Below, one piece after another: positions 33,847-43,241 of a DNA stretch of 64,000 nucleotides; the stretch's first letter is position 1, and each line of letters starts with the position of its first letter. The stretch is from Streptomyces sp. NBC_01445 (GTDB lineage: Bacteria; Actinomycetota; Actinomycetes; Streptomycetales; Streptomycetaceae): NCBI RefSeq assembly GCF_035918235.1, contig NZ_CP109485.1, positions 9,207,001 to 9,271,000 of the forward strand. The letters are read 5' to 3'. Both the position numbers and the translations under genes were made by a program. Below the pieces are notes generated by a model, which was not told the DNA's origin, did no database searches, and was given only the letters and a program-made list of their open reading frames with translations.

Positions 33847-34626
33847 ATGCTGCGCCTCGTCGATGCCTGCTCGGGCCTTCCTGTCGCTCCGGTGATGCAC
33901 CGGAGCGTGGTGCGCATCGGCGTGCCCGTAGCCCTCCCCGAGGGCGGCGAGGCGCTTTCCGACGTACGGGCGATGCTCGTCGCCGACGTCCTGACCCGCG
34001 TACTGGAGCTGTCCGGAACCATCGCGTACACAGGGCTGATCTGCCCGGACGGGGCCGACGCGCGGCGCGCGGCGCTCCAGGCGCGGGCCGCCGACCTCGG
34101 CATGCACCCGGCCGCCGCGCACGGGGACGAGCGGGGTGTGGAGAGCGAGCTGGGCGGTCCGTTCGCCGTCCGTGTGGGACCGAATGAGGACGCGGCGAAC
34201 GGGGACGTCATCCGGCTCGCCGTCGGCGACGCCCACGCCGCCGACGGTGTCGCGGACCGAGCCGACGACCCGTTGGCCCTGCGCCTCGCGCTCCTGACCG
34301 AGCCGCGCACGGAGCCCTTGCGCCTCGCACCCGCGTCGGTGTCCGCCGCCCATCACACGCTTCTGCGGTGGCGGCACGCGGTGGCCACCTGGGCGGACAG
34401 CCCGTCCCGTCCCATGCCGGGACCCGCCCGCGACAGCATTCGCGACTGCCTCGAGGACGACCTCGACCTGCCCGGGGTGCTGCGCACGCTGCACCGCCTG
34501 GAGCACTCCGGGGACGCTCCGGCCGGAGCGCTCTTCGAGACCTTCGCCTATGTGGACCGGGTACTCGGCCTGGATCTCGTACGCGACGTCGGCAGAGGAC
34601 CCGCACCTCCCCGGCCGCTGACCTAG
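33847..34626 (+). CDS. CysS/MshC-like protein lacking the catalytic signatures
   Basis: A 259-residue protein resembling pieces of cysteinyl-tRNA synthetase or the mycothiol ligase MshC: LRLALL and the end region SIRDCLEDDLDLPGVLRTLH followed by ALFETFAYVDRVLGLDLVRDVG, which matches the C-terminal part of those enzymes. HIGH and KMSKS motifs are not seen. It may be a conserved non-catalytic relative. The ATG at 33847 is chosen without a strong ribosome site. It is a soluble protein without membrane segments. Confidence 0.55.
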   Translation: MLRLVDACSGLPVAPVMHRSVVRIGVPVALPEGGEALSDVRAMLVADVLTRVLELSGTIAYTGLICPDGADARRAALQARAADLGMHPAAAHGDERGVESELGGPFAVRVGPNEDAANGDVIRLAVGDAHAADGVADRADDPLALRLALLTEPRTEPLRLAPASVSAAHHTLLRWRHAVATWADSPSRPMPGPARDSIRDCLEDDLDLPGVLRTLHRLEHSGDAPAGALFETFAYVDRVLGLDLVRDVGRGPAPPRPLT

Positions 34627-34658
34627 GACCTTTCGCCGGGGCGGCGCACGACGGGCGT

Positions 34659-35135
34659 TCACATGTTCTTCGCGCCCGTCCTGATGGCCTCGCGGATACG
34701 CGTGTACGTGCCGCAGCGGCAGATGTTGCGGATCTCGTCGAGGTCCGCGTCGGTGATGTCGCGGCCGGCCTCCGCCGCGCGCCGGACCTTGGCGACGGCC
34801 GTCATGATCTGGCCCGGCTGGCAGTACCCGCACTGCGCGACATCGAGGTCGAGCCAGGCCTCCTGCATCGGGTGGAGGTCCTTGCCCACCGTGGCGGGCA
34901 GACCCTCGATGGTGGTGACCTCGTCCTCGGGGCCGATCTTGGACACCGGCACCGAACACGGGTTGAACGCCTTGCCGTTGATGTGCGACGTACAGGCCTG
35001 GCACACGCCGAGGCCGCAGCCGTACTTGGGTCCCGTGACGCCGAGCAGGTCGCGCAGGACCCACAGCAGCCGTACGTCGTCCTCGGCCTCGACCGTGATC
35101 TGCTCGCCGTTGAGCTTGAAGGTGTGACTGGGCAT
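34659..35135 (-). CDS. 2Fe-2S subunit of a molybdenum hydroxylase
   Basis: A 158-residue small subunit of the xanthine-dehydrogenase/isoquinoline 1-oxidoreductase (IorA) type. The plant-type cluster ligands are CGLGVCQACTSHINGKAFNPC (C-x4-C-x2-C-x-C arrangement near residue 40) and the second cluster uses QCGYCQPGQI and NICRCGTYTRI. It passes electrons from the molybdenum subunit encoded just upstream, 11 bp away. Confidence 0.92.
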   Translation of the reverse strand: MPSHTFKLNGEQITVEAEDDVRLLWVLRDLLGVTGPKYGCGLGVCQACTSHINGKAFNPCSVPVSKIGPEDEVTTIEGLPATVGKDLHPMQEAWLDLDVAQCGYCQPGQIMTAVAKVRRAAEAGRDITDADLDEIRNICRCGTYTRIREAIRTGAKNM

Positions 35136-35146
35136 GGCGGGGCTCC

Positions 35147-37483
35147 TCAGAAGGCGCGGTCGAGACCGTCGGTGGGGGACTGGGGCGTGGACGGTTCGAG
35201 GGGCAGCGGGTCGAAGGAGAGGGTGGCGTGGTTGATCGGGAAGCTCGTCGGCAGGGTGCCCGTGGCGCGCGCGTAGGCACAGGCGATGGCGGCGAACGCG
35301 GGCGCGACACCCAGCTCGCCCGCCCCTGAGGGTTTGTCACCGGTGGACGGCATGACGATGACCCGCAGTTCGGGCGGGGTGTTCCACTGCCGCGTGTAGA
35401 AGTAGTGGTCCCAGCTGCCCTCCAGCGGGATGCCGTCCTTGATGTGCAGGCTGGAGGTGAGGGCCATCGCGAGCGCGTCGTTCATCCCGCCCATCATCTG
35501 GGCTTCCAGACCACGGGGGTTGATGGCGAATCCGGCGTCGACGACCATCAGGGCGCGGGTCACGCGCGGGCCGGTGACACCGTCCCTGACCTTGCGGTTC
35601 ACCGTCTCGGGCCGGCAGTCGATCTCGACGAGCGAGGCGACCGCGCCGCGGTACTCCGTGTGCAGGGCGATCCCCTGTGCGACACCTGCGGGCAGCGACC
35701 TGCCCCACTCCCCGGCCTCGGCCGCCCTGTCGAGGACGGCGCGCAGCCGCTTCTCCTTGAGGAACTCGCGGCGGAAGGCGACGGGATCCTTGCCCATTTT
35801 CGCGGCCAGTTGGTCGACGACGAGCTCGCGCGCGCAAGCCACGTTGGGCGAGTAGATGTTGCGCATGCTGCCGGTGTTGAACTTCAGCGGCACCTCGTTG
35901 AGGAGCTGCGTGGTGACACCGAAGTTGTACGGCGTGGACTGGGTCAGCTGGAAGATGGTCTCGGCGAACGTGAGGTTGCCGGCCACGGGCAGCTTCGCCG
36001 CCGTCGACGTGATCATCTCTCCGAGCCCGTGCCCGAAGTCGGTCTGCGAACTGGTGTGACGCTGCTCGTAGCTGACGACGTTGCCGAGCGCGTAGGTGGC
36101 GCGCACGCGCGAGACACACATCGGATGGGTCCTGCCCTGCCGGAAGTTGTCGGTCCGTGACCACGACAGCTTGACCGGCTTGCCCATCTTCTGCGAGATC
36201 TCCGCGGCCTCGGCGGCCACGTCGTGGAAGAGATGCCGCCCGAACGAACCGCCGCCCTCCACCACATGCACCGTGACAGCCGTCTGCGGCAGCCCGAGCC
36301 GGTCGGCGATGTCGCGCTGCGCCACGATCGGAACCTTGAGGCTCGCCCAGATCTCGGCGCGGCCGGAGCGCACGTCGGCGATCGCGTTGTCCGGCTCCAG
36401 CGGGCTGTTGCTGGCGAACGCGAAGGTGAACTCGGCGTCGATCTTCTTGGTGAGGAGCGGCGGTACGACCATGGGCAGCGCCGCGGCCCTGAGCTTGGCG
36501 AGGACGGTGTCGTCCGACTCCTTGTCCACGGTGCCGGGGCCCCAGGTCACGTCGAGCGCCCGCAGCGCGTCGATGCACTGGCCGAAGGTCTCGCCGCGAA
36601 CCGCGACACCGTGCTCGACGGTCGCGACATCGGTGATGCCCGGCATGTTCCTGACGGCGTCGGCGTTCGCGACGGACACCACCGTGCCGTTGACCGTGGG
36701 CGGCCTGCGCACCATCGTCGGCTTGGCGTCGGGCACGTGCAGATCCATGCCGAACTTCTTGGCGCCGGTCACGATGTCGCGTGCGTCGATACGGTTCTGC
36801 GGCGTGCCCAGGATCGTGAAGTCGGACGTGGACTTGAGGTGGGCGGAGGCGGTGACGGTGCGCGCGGTGGCGGCCGCCTCGGCGAGCGAGCCGTAGGTCG
36901 CGCTCTTCGTGGCGCCGTGCGTGATCACGCCGTCCCGCGTGGCCAGTTCGGACTCCGGTACGCCCCACTGCTCTGCGGCCGTGGCGACGAGCCGCTGCCT
37001 GGCGACGGCCGCGGCGGAGCGGACGGGGAGGTAGATGCTGCGCATCGAGTTGGAGCCGCCGGTCAGCTGGTTCATCAGGAGTTCCGGGCGTGCGTCGGCC
37101 AGGGACACCCGTACCTTCGCCAGCGGGAGGTCCATCTCCTCGGCGATCATCATGGCGACCGCCGTCGTCATGCCCTGGCCCACCTCGGCGCGCGGAACCG
37201 CGAACGACGCCGTCCCGTCGGAGTGCACCTGGACGGAGATCAGACCGGACGTGGGCGCCGCCGCCAGGGTCTGCATGTCACCGAGGTCGAAGAGCTCCTC
37301 AGGCTGCGGCACGGAAGGCACCGCGGCTTCTGCGGACTCACTGCCGGCGGCATCCAGGCCGATGCGCGCACCGACCGCCAGCGTCGGCGCGGCGAGCAGA
37401 TAGGCGAGCACCCGCCGCCGTCCGGGACCGCCACGACCATCGGGTTGAGCGGGTTCACGTGGCGAACGGCTCTGTTCTGCCAT
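35147..37483 (-). CDS. molybdopterin-binding subunit of a molybdenum hydroxylase (IorB-like)
   Basis: A 778-residue large subunit of an aldehyde/isoquinoline oxidoreductase. A twin-arginine-like segment near the N-terminus (GRRRVLAYLLAAPTLAVGA) suggests Tat export. Cofactor segments include PRAEVGQGMTTAVAMMIAEE, VEGGGSFGRHL and, near the end, PSGAGELGVAPAFAAIACA, whose Glu is the expected catalytic base. No FAD subunit is encoded nearby, as in IorAB systems that use cytochrome acceptors. The ATG at 37483 follows GGGAGGC. Substrate: an aldehyde or N-heterocycle. Confidence 0.88.
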   Translation of the reverse strand: MAEQSRSPREPAQPDGRGGPGRRRVLAYLLAAPTLAVGARIGLDAAGSESAEAAVPSVPQPEELFDLGDMQTLAAAPTSGLISVQVHSDGTASFAVPRAEVGQGMTTAVAMMIAEEMDLPLAKVRVSLADARPELLMNQLTGGSNSMRSIYLPVRSAAAVARQRLVATAAEQWGVPESELATRDGVITHGATKSATYGSLAEAAATARTVTASAHLKSTSDFTILGTPQNRIDARDIVTGAKKFGMDLHVPDAKPTMVRRPPTVNGTVVSVANADAVRNMPGITDVATVEHGVAVRGETFGQCIDALRALDVTWGPGTVDKESDDTVLAKLRAAALPMVVPPLLTKKIDAEFTFAFASNSPLEPDNAIADVRSGRAEIWASLKVPIVAQRDIADRLGLPQTAVTVHVVEGGGSFGRHLFHDVAAEAAEISQKMGKPVKLSWSRTDNFRQGRTHPMCVSRVRATYALGNVVSYEQRHTSSQTDFGHGLGEMITSTAAKLPVAGNLTFAETIFQLTQSTPYNFGVTTQLLNEVPLKFNTGSMRNIYSPNVACARELVVDQLAAKMGKDPVAFRREFLKEKRLRAVLDRAAEAGEWGRSLPAGVAQGIALHTEYRGAVASLVEIDCRPETVNRKVRDGVTGPRVTRALMVVDAGFAINPRGLEAQMMGGMNDALAMALTSSLHIKDGIPLEGSWDHYFYTRQWNTPPELRVIVMPSTGDKPSGAGELGVAPAFAAIACAYARATGTLPTSFPINHATLSFDPLPLEPSTPQSPTDGLDRAF

Positions 37484-37509
37484 GGGGTGCCTCCCGGCGC
37501 ACGGATTGA

Positions 37510-37519
37510 GTTGATCAAC
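37510..37519. promoter_or_regulatory. palindrome GTTGATCAAC upstream of the molybdenum hydroxylase
   Basis: A perfect 10-bp palindrome 27 bp before the large-subunit gene's start. It could be an operator, but no cognate regulator is adjacent. Confidence 0.3.
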
Positions 37520-37635
37520 CGGGGAGCCTAGGGCGCGGGAGGCGGACGGTGTATACGGTGCGGGGAAGCTCCACATGACTGCCACACACTCGCGTATGCG
37601 GGGGCAGATGAGGATCACAGCTCGCGGCTGCGAGA

Positions 37636-37660
37636 GGGGCGGGGCGCCGAGACCCGCCCC
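37636..37660 (-). terminator. hairpin after the aldehyde dehydrogenase gene
   Basis: GGGGCGGG / CCCGCCCC arms with a 9-nt loop, 12 bp downstream of the aldehyde dehydrogenase stop codon. Confidence 0.55.
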
Positions 37661-37671
37661 GCCCGGCCGGT

Positions 37672-38985
37672 TCAGCCCAGCGGCACGTCGAGCCGGGCCT
37701 TGCGGTGGCTGAACGTCGCGATGGAGTGCGGGCCGTGGTAGCTGCCGAGACCGCTCTCACCGACTCCGCCGAACGGCAGCTCGGGGACGCGGAGATGGGC
37801 CATCGGCAGACCGAATCCGATGCCGCCGGAGGACGTCTCGTCGGTGAGGCGGCGCCGGGTGTCCTCGCTCGCCGTGAAGCCGTAGAGAGCGAGCGGCTTG
37901 TCGCGGTCGTTGATGAACTCGATCGCCTCGTCGAGCCCGGCGACCTCGACGATGGGCAGGACGGGGCCGAAGATCTCCTCCCGCATGACCGGCTCGTCGG
38001 GCTTCACGCCGGTGAGGACGGTCGGCGCGATGTAGGTGTCGTCACGGTCGGTCTGCCCGCCGAAGGCCGTCGTCCCGGAGCCGAGCAGCGCGGACACCCG
38101 GTCGAAGTGCCGCTCGTTGACGATGCGTCCGTACGCGTCCGAGGACTGCGGGTCGGTGCCGAACATCGCCTCGACCGCCTTGGCGAGTGCGGCGGCGAGC
38201 TCGGAGGCGGTCTCCGGGTCGGTCAGCACATAGTCGGGGGCGACACATGTCTGGCCGGCGTTGCGGAACTTGGCGCCCGCGAGGCGCTCGGCGACGCGGT
38301 TCAGATCGACGTCGCGGTCCACGAACACCGGTGACTTCCCGCCCAGTTCGAGGGTGACCGGGGTGAGGTGCTCGGCGGCGGCGCGCATGACGATGCGGCC
38401 CACCATTCCGTTGCCGGTGTAGAAGATGTGGTCCCAGCGCTGGGCGAGCAGTGCGGTGGTCTCGGGGATGCCGCCCTCGACGACGGCGACGGCCTCCTTG
38501 TCGAGGTACTCGGGCACCAGGCGGGCGATGAGCGCGGAGGTGGCCGGGGTGACCTCGCTCGGCTTGAGTACGACGGTGTTGCCGGCCGCGAGCGCGCCGA
38601 CGAGCGGCACCAGCAGCAGCTGCACCGGGTAGTTCCAGGGCGCGATGATCAGGACGGTGCCGAGCGGGTCGTACTGCGTTCCGGCCGCCGATCCGTCGGG
38701 CAGACCCGCCAGGGCGCCGGACGCCACGGGCCGGGGGCGCAGCCACTCGTCGAGATGGTTCAGGGTGTGGTCGATCTCCCGTACGGGGAAGTCGATTTCG
38801 GTGGCGAAGGCGTCGGCGCGCGGCTTGTGCAGATCGGCGTACAGGGCGTCCGCGATGTCGCCACGGTGCTCGGTGAACATGGCGCGCAGCCGGGTGAGCT
38901 GCTCCTTGCGCCAGGCGAGCGGCTTGGTGCGGCCACTGGCGAAGGTGGCGCGGAGGCGGGCGACAAGGTCATCGATGTCGGTCAC
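37672..38985 (-). CDS. aldehyde dehydrogenase family protein
   Basis: A 437-residue NAD(P)-dependent aldehyde dehydrogenase of the short, class-3/coniferyl-aldehyde type. Visible: PWNYPVQLLLVPLVGALAAG, the general base in TLELGGKSPVFVDRDV, the nucleophile in RNAGQTCVAPDYVL, and RVPELPFGGVGESGLGSYHG near the end. The length of about 440 residues fits this subgroup. The ATG at 38985 follows GGAGACC. It follows the molybdenum hydroxylase on the same strand but with its own terminator. Confidence 0.93.
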   Translation of the reverse strand: MTDIDDLVARLRATFASGRTKPLAWRKEQLTRLRAMFTEHRGDIADALYADLHKPRADAFATEIDFPVREIDHTLNHLDEWLRPRPVASGALAGLPDGSAAGTQYDPLGTVLIIAPWNYPVQLLLVPLVGALAAGNTVVLKPSEVTPATSALIARLVPEYLDKEAVAVVEGGIPETTALLAQRWDHIFYTGNGMVGRIVMRAAAEHLTPVTLELGGKSPVFVDRDVDLNRVAERLAGAKFRNAGQTCVAPDYVLTDPETASELAAALAKAVEAMFGTDPQSSDAYGRIVNERHFDRVSALLGSGTTAFGGQTDRDDTYIAPTVLTGVKPDEPVMREEIFGPVLPIVEVAGLDEAIEFINDRDKPLALYGFTASEDTRRRLTDETSSGGIGFGLPMAHLRVPELPFGGVGESGLGSYHGPHSIATFSHRKARLDVPLG

Positions 38986-39084
38986 GAGGGGTCTCCTGCG
39001 AGGGGGTGCTCGGCGGGTGTCGAGCGGGACGTCAGAGTGGGGGAAGAACGCGGCAGTGGCCTGGGGTGGGCACAGTGTGGCCGG

Positions 39085-39702
39085 TCAGGCGGGATGCGTC
39101 GCGGATCCGGGCGGCGCCCCGCCGGGCGTTGTCACCCGCGAGGTGCATACGGATACGGGGCTGCCGAGGAGCCCTGCGAGCAGCGCGTCCGTGGCCGGGG
39201 TGAACAACTGCCGTGCGTCGGACACCGACTCCAGGCCGACCACCAGGGCGATGCAGATGTCGGCGGCCTCGGCGGGTTCCACGGCGGCGGGGGTGCCCGC
39301 CTCCGTGAACAGGTCGGTCAGCAGCCGGCGCAGGTCCGCGGTGAACGTGTGGCAGATGTCGGCGAACAGCCGGGCCTTCGCGTCGAGGAGCTCGGCGGAG
39401 TGCGGCGAGTCCCCGGCGAGGCGCAGGACCAGGTCGAGCTTGGCTGCCAGGACACCCCGGACGCGCTCGGCGAGGGGAGAATCCTCGGCTGCCGCCCGCC
39501 GGGCCCGCCCCAGCGCCTGCGTGTGCTGACGCTCGGCGAGCCGGCGGAAGGCGTCGTCCTTGTTCCGTACGTACTGGTAGACCGCGGACCGGGACACGCC
39601 CATGGTGGAGGCGATGTCGTCCATCGTGGTGCGCCGAACGCCGTACCTGGTCAGGCAGTCGTAGGCGGCGTCGAGGACCTCGTCGAGCCGGTCGGCGCCC
39701 AT
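39085..39702 (-). CDS. TetR family transcriptional regulator
   Basis: A 205-residue repressor: LDAAYDCLTRYGVRRTTMDD, then IASTMGVSRSAVYQYVRNKDD form the HTH (about 10-55). The start at 39702 is 2 bp after the DJ-1-type gene's stop, so both are one transcript. Its likely role is control of the DJ-1/aldehyde dehydrogenase region. Confidence 0.85.
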   Translation of the reverse strand: MGADRLDEVLDAAYDCLTRYGVRRTTMDDIASTMGVSRSAVYQYVRNKDDAFRRLAERQHTQALGRARRAAAEDSPLAERVRGVLAAKLDLVLRLAGDSPHSAELLDAKARLFADICHTFTADLRRLLTDLFTEAGTPAAVEPAEAADICIALVVGLESVSDARQLFTPATDALLAGLLGSPVSVCTSRVTTPGGAPPGSATHPA

Positions 39703-39704
39703 CG

Positions 39705-40400
39705 TCAGGCCAGCTTCTCGAGCAGCTCGGCCGCGAGCGGGGCGGCGGAGGACGGGTTCTGGCCCGTGACCAGGTTGCGGTCGACGACCGTCTTCGGGGC
39801 CCACGGCTCGCCCTCCTGGAAGTCCACGCCCGCGTTGACGAGGCGGTCCTGGAGCAGCCACTTCGCCTTGTCGGCGAAGCCGGCCTGGGTCTCCTCGGCG
39901 TTGGTGAAGGCGGTCACCTTGTACCCGGCGAAGGCGTTGGAGCCGTCGCCCTTGATCGCGGCGAGCATGGCGGCCGGGGCGTGGCAGACGATGCCGAGCG
40001 GCTTGCCCGTCTCCAGGGCGAGGGTGAGGAGCCTGCCCGAGTCGGCGTCGGCGGAGAGGTCCTCCATGGGGCCGTGGCCGCCGGGGTAGAACACCGCCGC
40101 GTAGTCGTCGAGGTTCACGTCCTCCACCTTGACCGGGTGCTGGAGTTCGCTGAAGGAGGCGAGGGCCGCGGCCACCCGGTCCGCGCCCTCCTGGCCGCCG
40201 TTGAACTCGGGCGCGAGGGAGCCCTTGTCCACGGTCGGGACGACGCCACCGGGGGTGGCCACGACGACGTCGTAACCCGCGGCCTTGAAGGATTCGTACG
40301 GGGCGACGGCCTCCTCCGCCCAGAAGCCGGTCGGGTGCAGGGTGCCGTCGGCCAGCGTCCAGTAGGTGGCGCCGGTGACTACGAAAAGGATCTTCGACAT
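39705..40400 (-). CDS. DJ-1/PfpI family protein (Hsp31-like)
   Basis: A 231-residue class-I amidotransferase-fold protein. The nucleophile elbow is GIVCHAPAAMLAAIKG, and VFYPGGHGPMEDLSAD contains the conserved Gly-His region. Relatives act as glyoxalase III, deglycase-like enzymes or stress chaperones. An aldehyde role would fit the neighbouring aldehyde dehydrogenase. It is divergent from a LysR gene. Confidence 0.88.
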   Translation of the reverse strand: MSKILFVVTGATYWTLADGTLHPTGFWAEEAVAPYESFKAAGYDVVVATPGGVVPTVDKGSLAPEFNGGQEGADRVAAALASFSELQHPVKVEDVNLDDYAAVFYPGGHGPMEDLSADADSGRLLTLALETGKPLGIVCHAPAAMLAAIKGDGSNAFAGYKVTAFTNAEETQAGFADKAKWLLQDRLVNAGVDFQEGEPWAPKTVVDRNLVTGQNPSSAAPLAAELLEKLA

Positions 40401-40540
40401 GGTGAGTGCTCCGAGGGTGCGGGCCCGCGGGCCCGGAGTACGGGTTCGGATCGCGGAAAGTCTGACGCTCTGTGCTCAGATCGTCAGTGTGTGGCGACGG
40501 CACCGACCGTAGGGCGGGTCTCCCATAGGAATCCAATAGG

Positions 40541-41509
40541 GTGGCCAATATGAGAAATAGGGATTCGAATGGGTCTCCGGGAATAGGCCGGACGGCGCAC
40601 ACGGGCCCGCTGGACCTGAATCTGCTCCGCACCTTCCTCGCGGTGTACCGGTCGGGTTCCTTCACCGCGGCCGCGCGACTCCTCGGTCTGTCACAGCCGA
40701 CCGTCACCACACAGATCCGTGCGCTGGAGCGGCAGCTGGACCGCGAGCTGTTCGAGCGGCTGCCGCGCGGCGTCGCTCCCGCCCCCTTCGCCGACGAGCT
40801 CGCGTCCCGCGTGGTCGACCCGCTCGACGCCCTGTCGGCCGTCGCCGGACAGGGCGGACCCGGCACCGACGCCGCGGCCGAGCCCGTCCACCTCGCGGGA
40901 CCGGCCGAGATCCTGTGCCACTGCGTCCTGCCGGCGCTGGCACCACTGGTCGAGAAGGGGGTGCGGCTGCGCGTCACCACCGGGCTGACCGACCCGCTCC
41001 TGGAGGAGCTGCGCACCGGCCGGCACGACCTCGTCATCGCCACCGCCCGGCCCCGCGGCCGCAACTTGACGTCGGTGCCTCTCGCCGACGAGGAGTTCGT
41101 CCTGGTCGCCGCGCCCGCCTGGGCGGACCGTATCGGCGGCCCGGACCGGATCGCCACCGACGGGCCCGGGATGCTGCACACCGTCCCGCTCATCACGTAC
41201 GCGGAGGAACTCCCGATCGTCCGCCGGTACTGGCATCACGTCTTCGGCAGACGCCTGACCTGCAAGGCCGCCGTCACCGTGCCCGACCTGCGCGGGGTCG
41301 TGTCCGCCGTAGCGGCCGGCGCCGGGTTCAGCGTGCTGCCCCGCTACCTGTGCCGCGAACTGCTCGCGGCGGGTGCTCTCGTCCTCCTCCACGACCCGGA
41401 GGACCCGCCCTTCAACACCGGTTACGTCGTCCAGCGCCCCGGAACGCCGGACAACCCGCACATCGCCCTCGTCCGCGACCAGCTCCTGGAGGCCGGCCGG
41501 GGCTGGTAG
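40541..41509 (+). CDS. LysR family transcriptional regulator
   Basis: A 322-residue LysR regulator: HTH at about 30-85 (LNLLRTFLAVYRSGSFTAAA, RLLGLSQPTVTTQIRALERQ) and a periplasmic-binding-like effector domain (about 115-315). It is divergent from the DJ-1 gene and probably controls it. The start is uncertain: GTG 40541, ATG 40550. Decamers ATAGGAATCC (40525-40534) and ATAGGGATTC (40557-40566) straddle the start and may be its binding sites. Confidence 0.88.
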   Translation: MANMRNRDSNGSPGIGRTAHTGPLDLNLLRTFLAVYRSGSFTAAARLLGLSQPTVTTQIRALERQLDRELFERLPRGVAPAPFADELASRVVDPLDALSAVAGQGGPGTDAAAEPVHLAGPAEILCHCVLPALAPLVEKGVRLRVTTGLTDPLLEELRTGRHDLVIATARPRGRNLTSVPLADEEFVLVAAPAWADRIGGPDRIATDGPGMLHTVPLITYAEELPIVRRYWHHVFGRRLTCKAAVTVPDLRGVVSAVAAGAGFSVLPRYLCRELLAAGALVLLHDPEDPPFNTGYVVQRPGTPDNPHIALVRDQLLEAGRGW

Positions 41510-41538
41510 CCCTCACCGGCCTCACAGCGGCGGCGCGG

Positions 41539-41931
41539 CTACGCGCCCGCGGCCTCCTGCCGGATCCGCTCGAACTGCGCTCCCATGGCCTCGGAGAGGG
41601 CCTCGGCGCCGGACAGCGGGCGCACCATGACCGTGAAGTCGTCGATGAGCCCGTCCTCGTCGAGGTGGATGAAGTCGCAGCCGTTGACCTCCCGGTCGCC
41701 GACGCGGGTGACGAAGACCAGGGCGTGGTCGCGTCCGTCGGCGCTGCTGATCTCCCGTACGTAGCGGAAGTCTTCGAAGACCCGCATGACGCCCCGGAGG
41801 ATCGCGGCGGTCATCGCCCTGCCGGGGTACGGGTGGAAGGCGACCGGACTGGTGAACACGACGTTCTCGGCGAGGAGGGCCTCGACGGCGTCGGGGTCGT
41901 TCGCTTCCACGGCCTTGCGGAATGCCTTCAT
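41539..41931 (-). CDS. SnoaL-like NTF2-fold protein
   Basis: A 130-residue protein of the SnoaL/NTF2 fold: FRKAVEANDPDAVEALLAEN, VVFTSPVAFHPYPGRAM and GCDFIHLDEDGLIDDFTVMV are typical. Members are small isomerases, hydratases or binding proteins. It is divergent from a PadR regulator 71 bp away, which likely controls it. Confidence 0.82.
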   Translation of the reverse strand: MKAFRKAVEANDPDAVEALLAENVVFTSPVAFHPYPGRAMTAAILRGVMRVFEDFRYVREISSADGRDHALVFVTRVGDREVNGCDFIHLDEDGLIDDFTVMVRPLSGAEALSEAMGAQFERIRQEAAGA

Positions 41932-42002
41932 GCGCGCGCTCCATAGTCAATTTGTTGAATAGGTGCGGCCGAGATTAATCGTGCAAGTGTTAGCGTGTCC
42001 AG

Positions 42003-42572
42003 ATGTCTCTGAAGCACGCGGTCCTCGCGGCTCTCCTGGAGGGCGAGGCGTCCGGGTACGACCTGGCCAAGGTGTTCGACGTGGCGGTGGCCAACTTCTG
42101 GTCCGCGACCCCGCAGCAGCTCTACCGCGAACTGGAGCGCCTCGCCGGGGACGGCCTGGTCGAGGCGCGGGTCGTGCCGCAGGAACGCAGGCCGAACAAG
42201 CGGATGTTCACGCTCACCGACGCGGGACGTGCCGCCCTGGACGACTTCGCCGTCGCCCCGCCGAGGCCCACCGCCATCCGCGACGAACTCATGGTCAAGA
42301 TCCAGGCTTCGGACGGCGCGGACCCGGACGCCGTACGCGCGCTCGTCGAGGAGCGCATGGGATGGGCGCGCGGCAAGCTGGCCCGCTACGAACGCCTCAG
42401 GGAGCGGCTCCTCGACGGGCGCGACGAGGACACGTACCTGCGCGACGCCGAGCGCATCGGCCCGTACCTGACGTTGATGCGCGGCCGCTCCTTCGAGGAG
42501 GAGAACCTCCGGTGGGGCGAGCGTGTCCTGGACATCCTGGCGCGTCGCACGTCACGGGCCGGCCGATCCTGA
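42003..42572 (+). CDS. PadR family transcriptional regulator
   Basis: A 189-residue regulator with a winged helix at the N-terminus (MSLKHAVLAALLEGEASGYD, QQLYRELERLAGDGLVEARV) and a C-terminal helical dimerisation domain of the vinculin-like type. It probably represses the divergent SnoaL-like gene. No ribosome site is visible; TAGCGT at 41991-41996 ends 6 bp before ATG, suggesting leaderless transcription. Confidence 0.85.
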   Translation: MSLKHAVLAALLEGEASGYDLAKVFDVAVANFWSATPQQLYRELERLAGDGLVEARVVPQERRPNKRMFTLTDAGRAALDDFAVAPPRPTAIRDELMVKIQASDGADPDAVRALVEERMGWARGKLARYERLRERLLDGRDEDTYLRDAERIGPYLTLMRGRSFEEENLRWGERVLDILARRTSRAGRS

Positions 42573-42594
42573 ACTCCCTTACGGGGGTGGGTGG

Positions 42595-43194
42595 TTACTG
42601 CAGTCGCAGGTAGGTGTGCGCCGGATCGGCGGGCGCGGTGCGCGGGTTGCCGTCGACCACCACGTCGGCCCGCTCCCGGGTCCCGTCCTGGGCGAAGTGC
42701 TCGTCCTCCGCGGCCATCCACGCACGCCACTGCGGCAGCGCGTCCTCACCGTCACGGGCCAGGCCCCTGCGCAGACGCACCGTCCGACCCGTCTCGACCC
42801 ACACGGCGCAGGCGAGACGGTCGGCGACGGCTCGGCGCGCCGTCGACACACCTTCGAGGACGAGGGCGTGGCCGACGGGAACCTCGTGCCACTCGGCGAG
42901 TTCGCGCCGCACCCAGTCGTAGCGCTGGAACCGGCCGGCCACCCCGCTCCCCAACGGCTGGAGCACCTGCTCCTCGAGGCGGGGCCACCAGCCCAACGGG
43001 TCGTCCCACGAGGCGAAGTCGTCCGTGTGCACGATCCGCGCGCTGCCGAGTGCCCCGGCCAGGCGCTCGGCGAACGTGCTCTTGCCCGCCCCCGACGGGC
43101 CGTCGACGGCGACGAGCCTGACCGGTCCGCACCGCGGTGGCGCCGCCCGGATGCGGGCCGCCAGTGCCGTGTACGTCTCAGGGGTGGGTTCCAT
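42595..43194 (-). CDS. uridine kinase-like P-loop NTPase
   Basis: A 199-residue kinase-like protein. Walker A is VDGPSGAGKST, followed by HTDDFASWDDPLGWW as in uridine and pantothenate kinases, and LVLEGVSTARRA as Walker B-like. Substrate unknown. The ATG at 43194 is chosen; upstream in-frame codons lack coding character. Confidence 0.8.
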   Translation of the reverse strand: MEPTPETYTALAARIRAAPPRCGPVRLVAVDGPSGAGKSTFAERLAGALGSARIVHTDDFASWDDPLGWWPRLEEQVLQPLGSGVAGRFQRYDWVRRELAEWHEVPVGHALVLEGVSTARRAVADRLACAVWVETGRTVRLRRGLARDGEDALPQWRAWMAAEDEHFAQDGTRERADVVVDGNPRTAPADPAHTYLRLQ

Positions 43195-43241
43195 GAGGGT
43201 GCACGATAGCGGTGGCTGTTCCACCCGGCGTCCGCCAAGTC

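Noticed and set aside
33328..35340. Long minus-strand open frame of 670 codons
   Set aside because: Composed of shadow frames of the CysS-like and 2Fe-2S genes; Arg/Gly/Ala-rich with no domain.
39703..41196. 703-codon minus-strand frame joining the TetR to upstream DNA
   Set aside because: Only the last 205 codons are TetR-like; the remainder is antisense to the DJ-1 and LysR genes.
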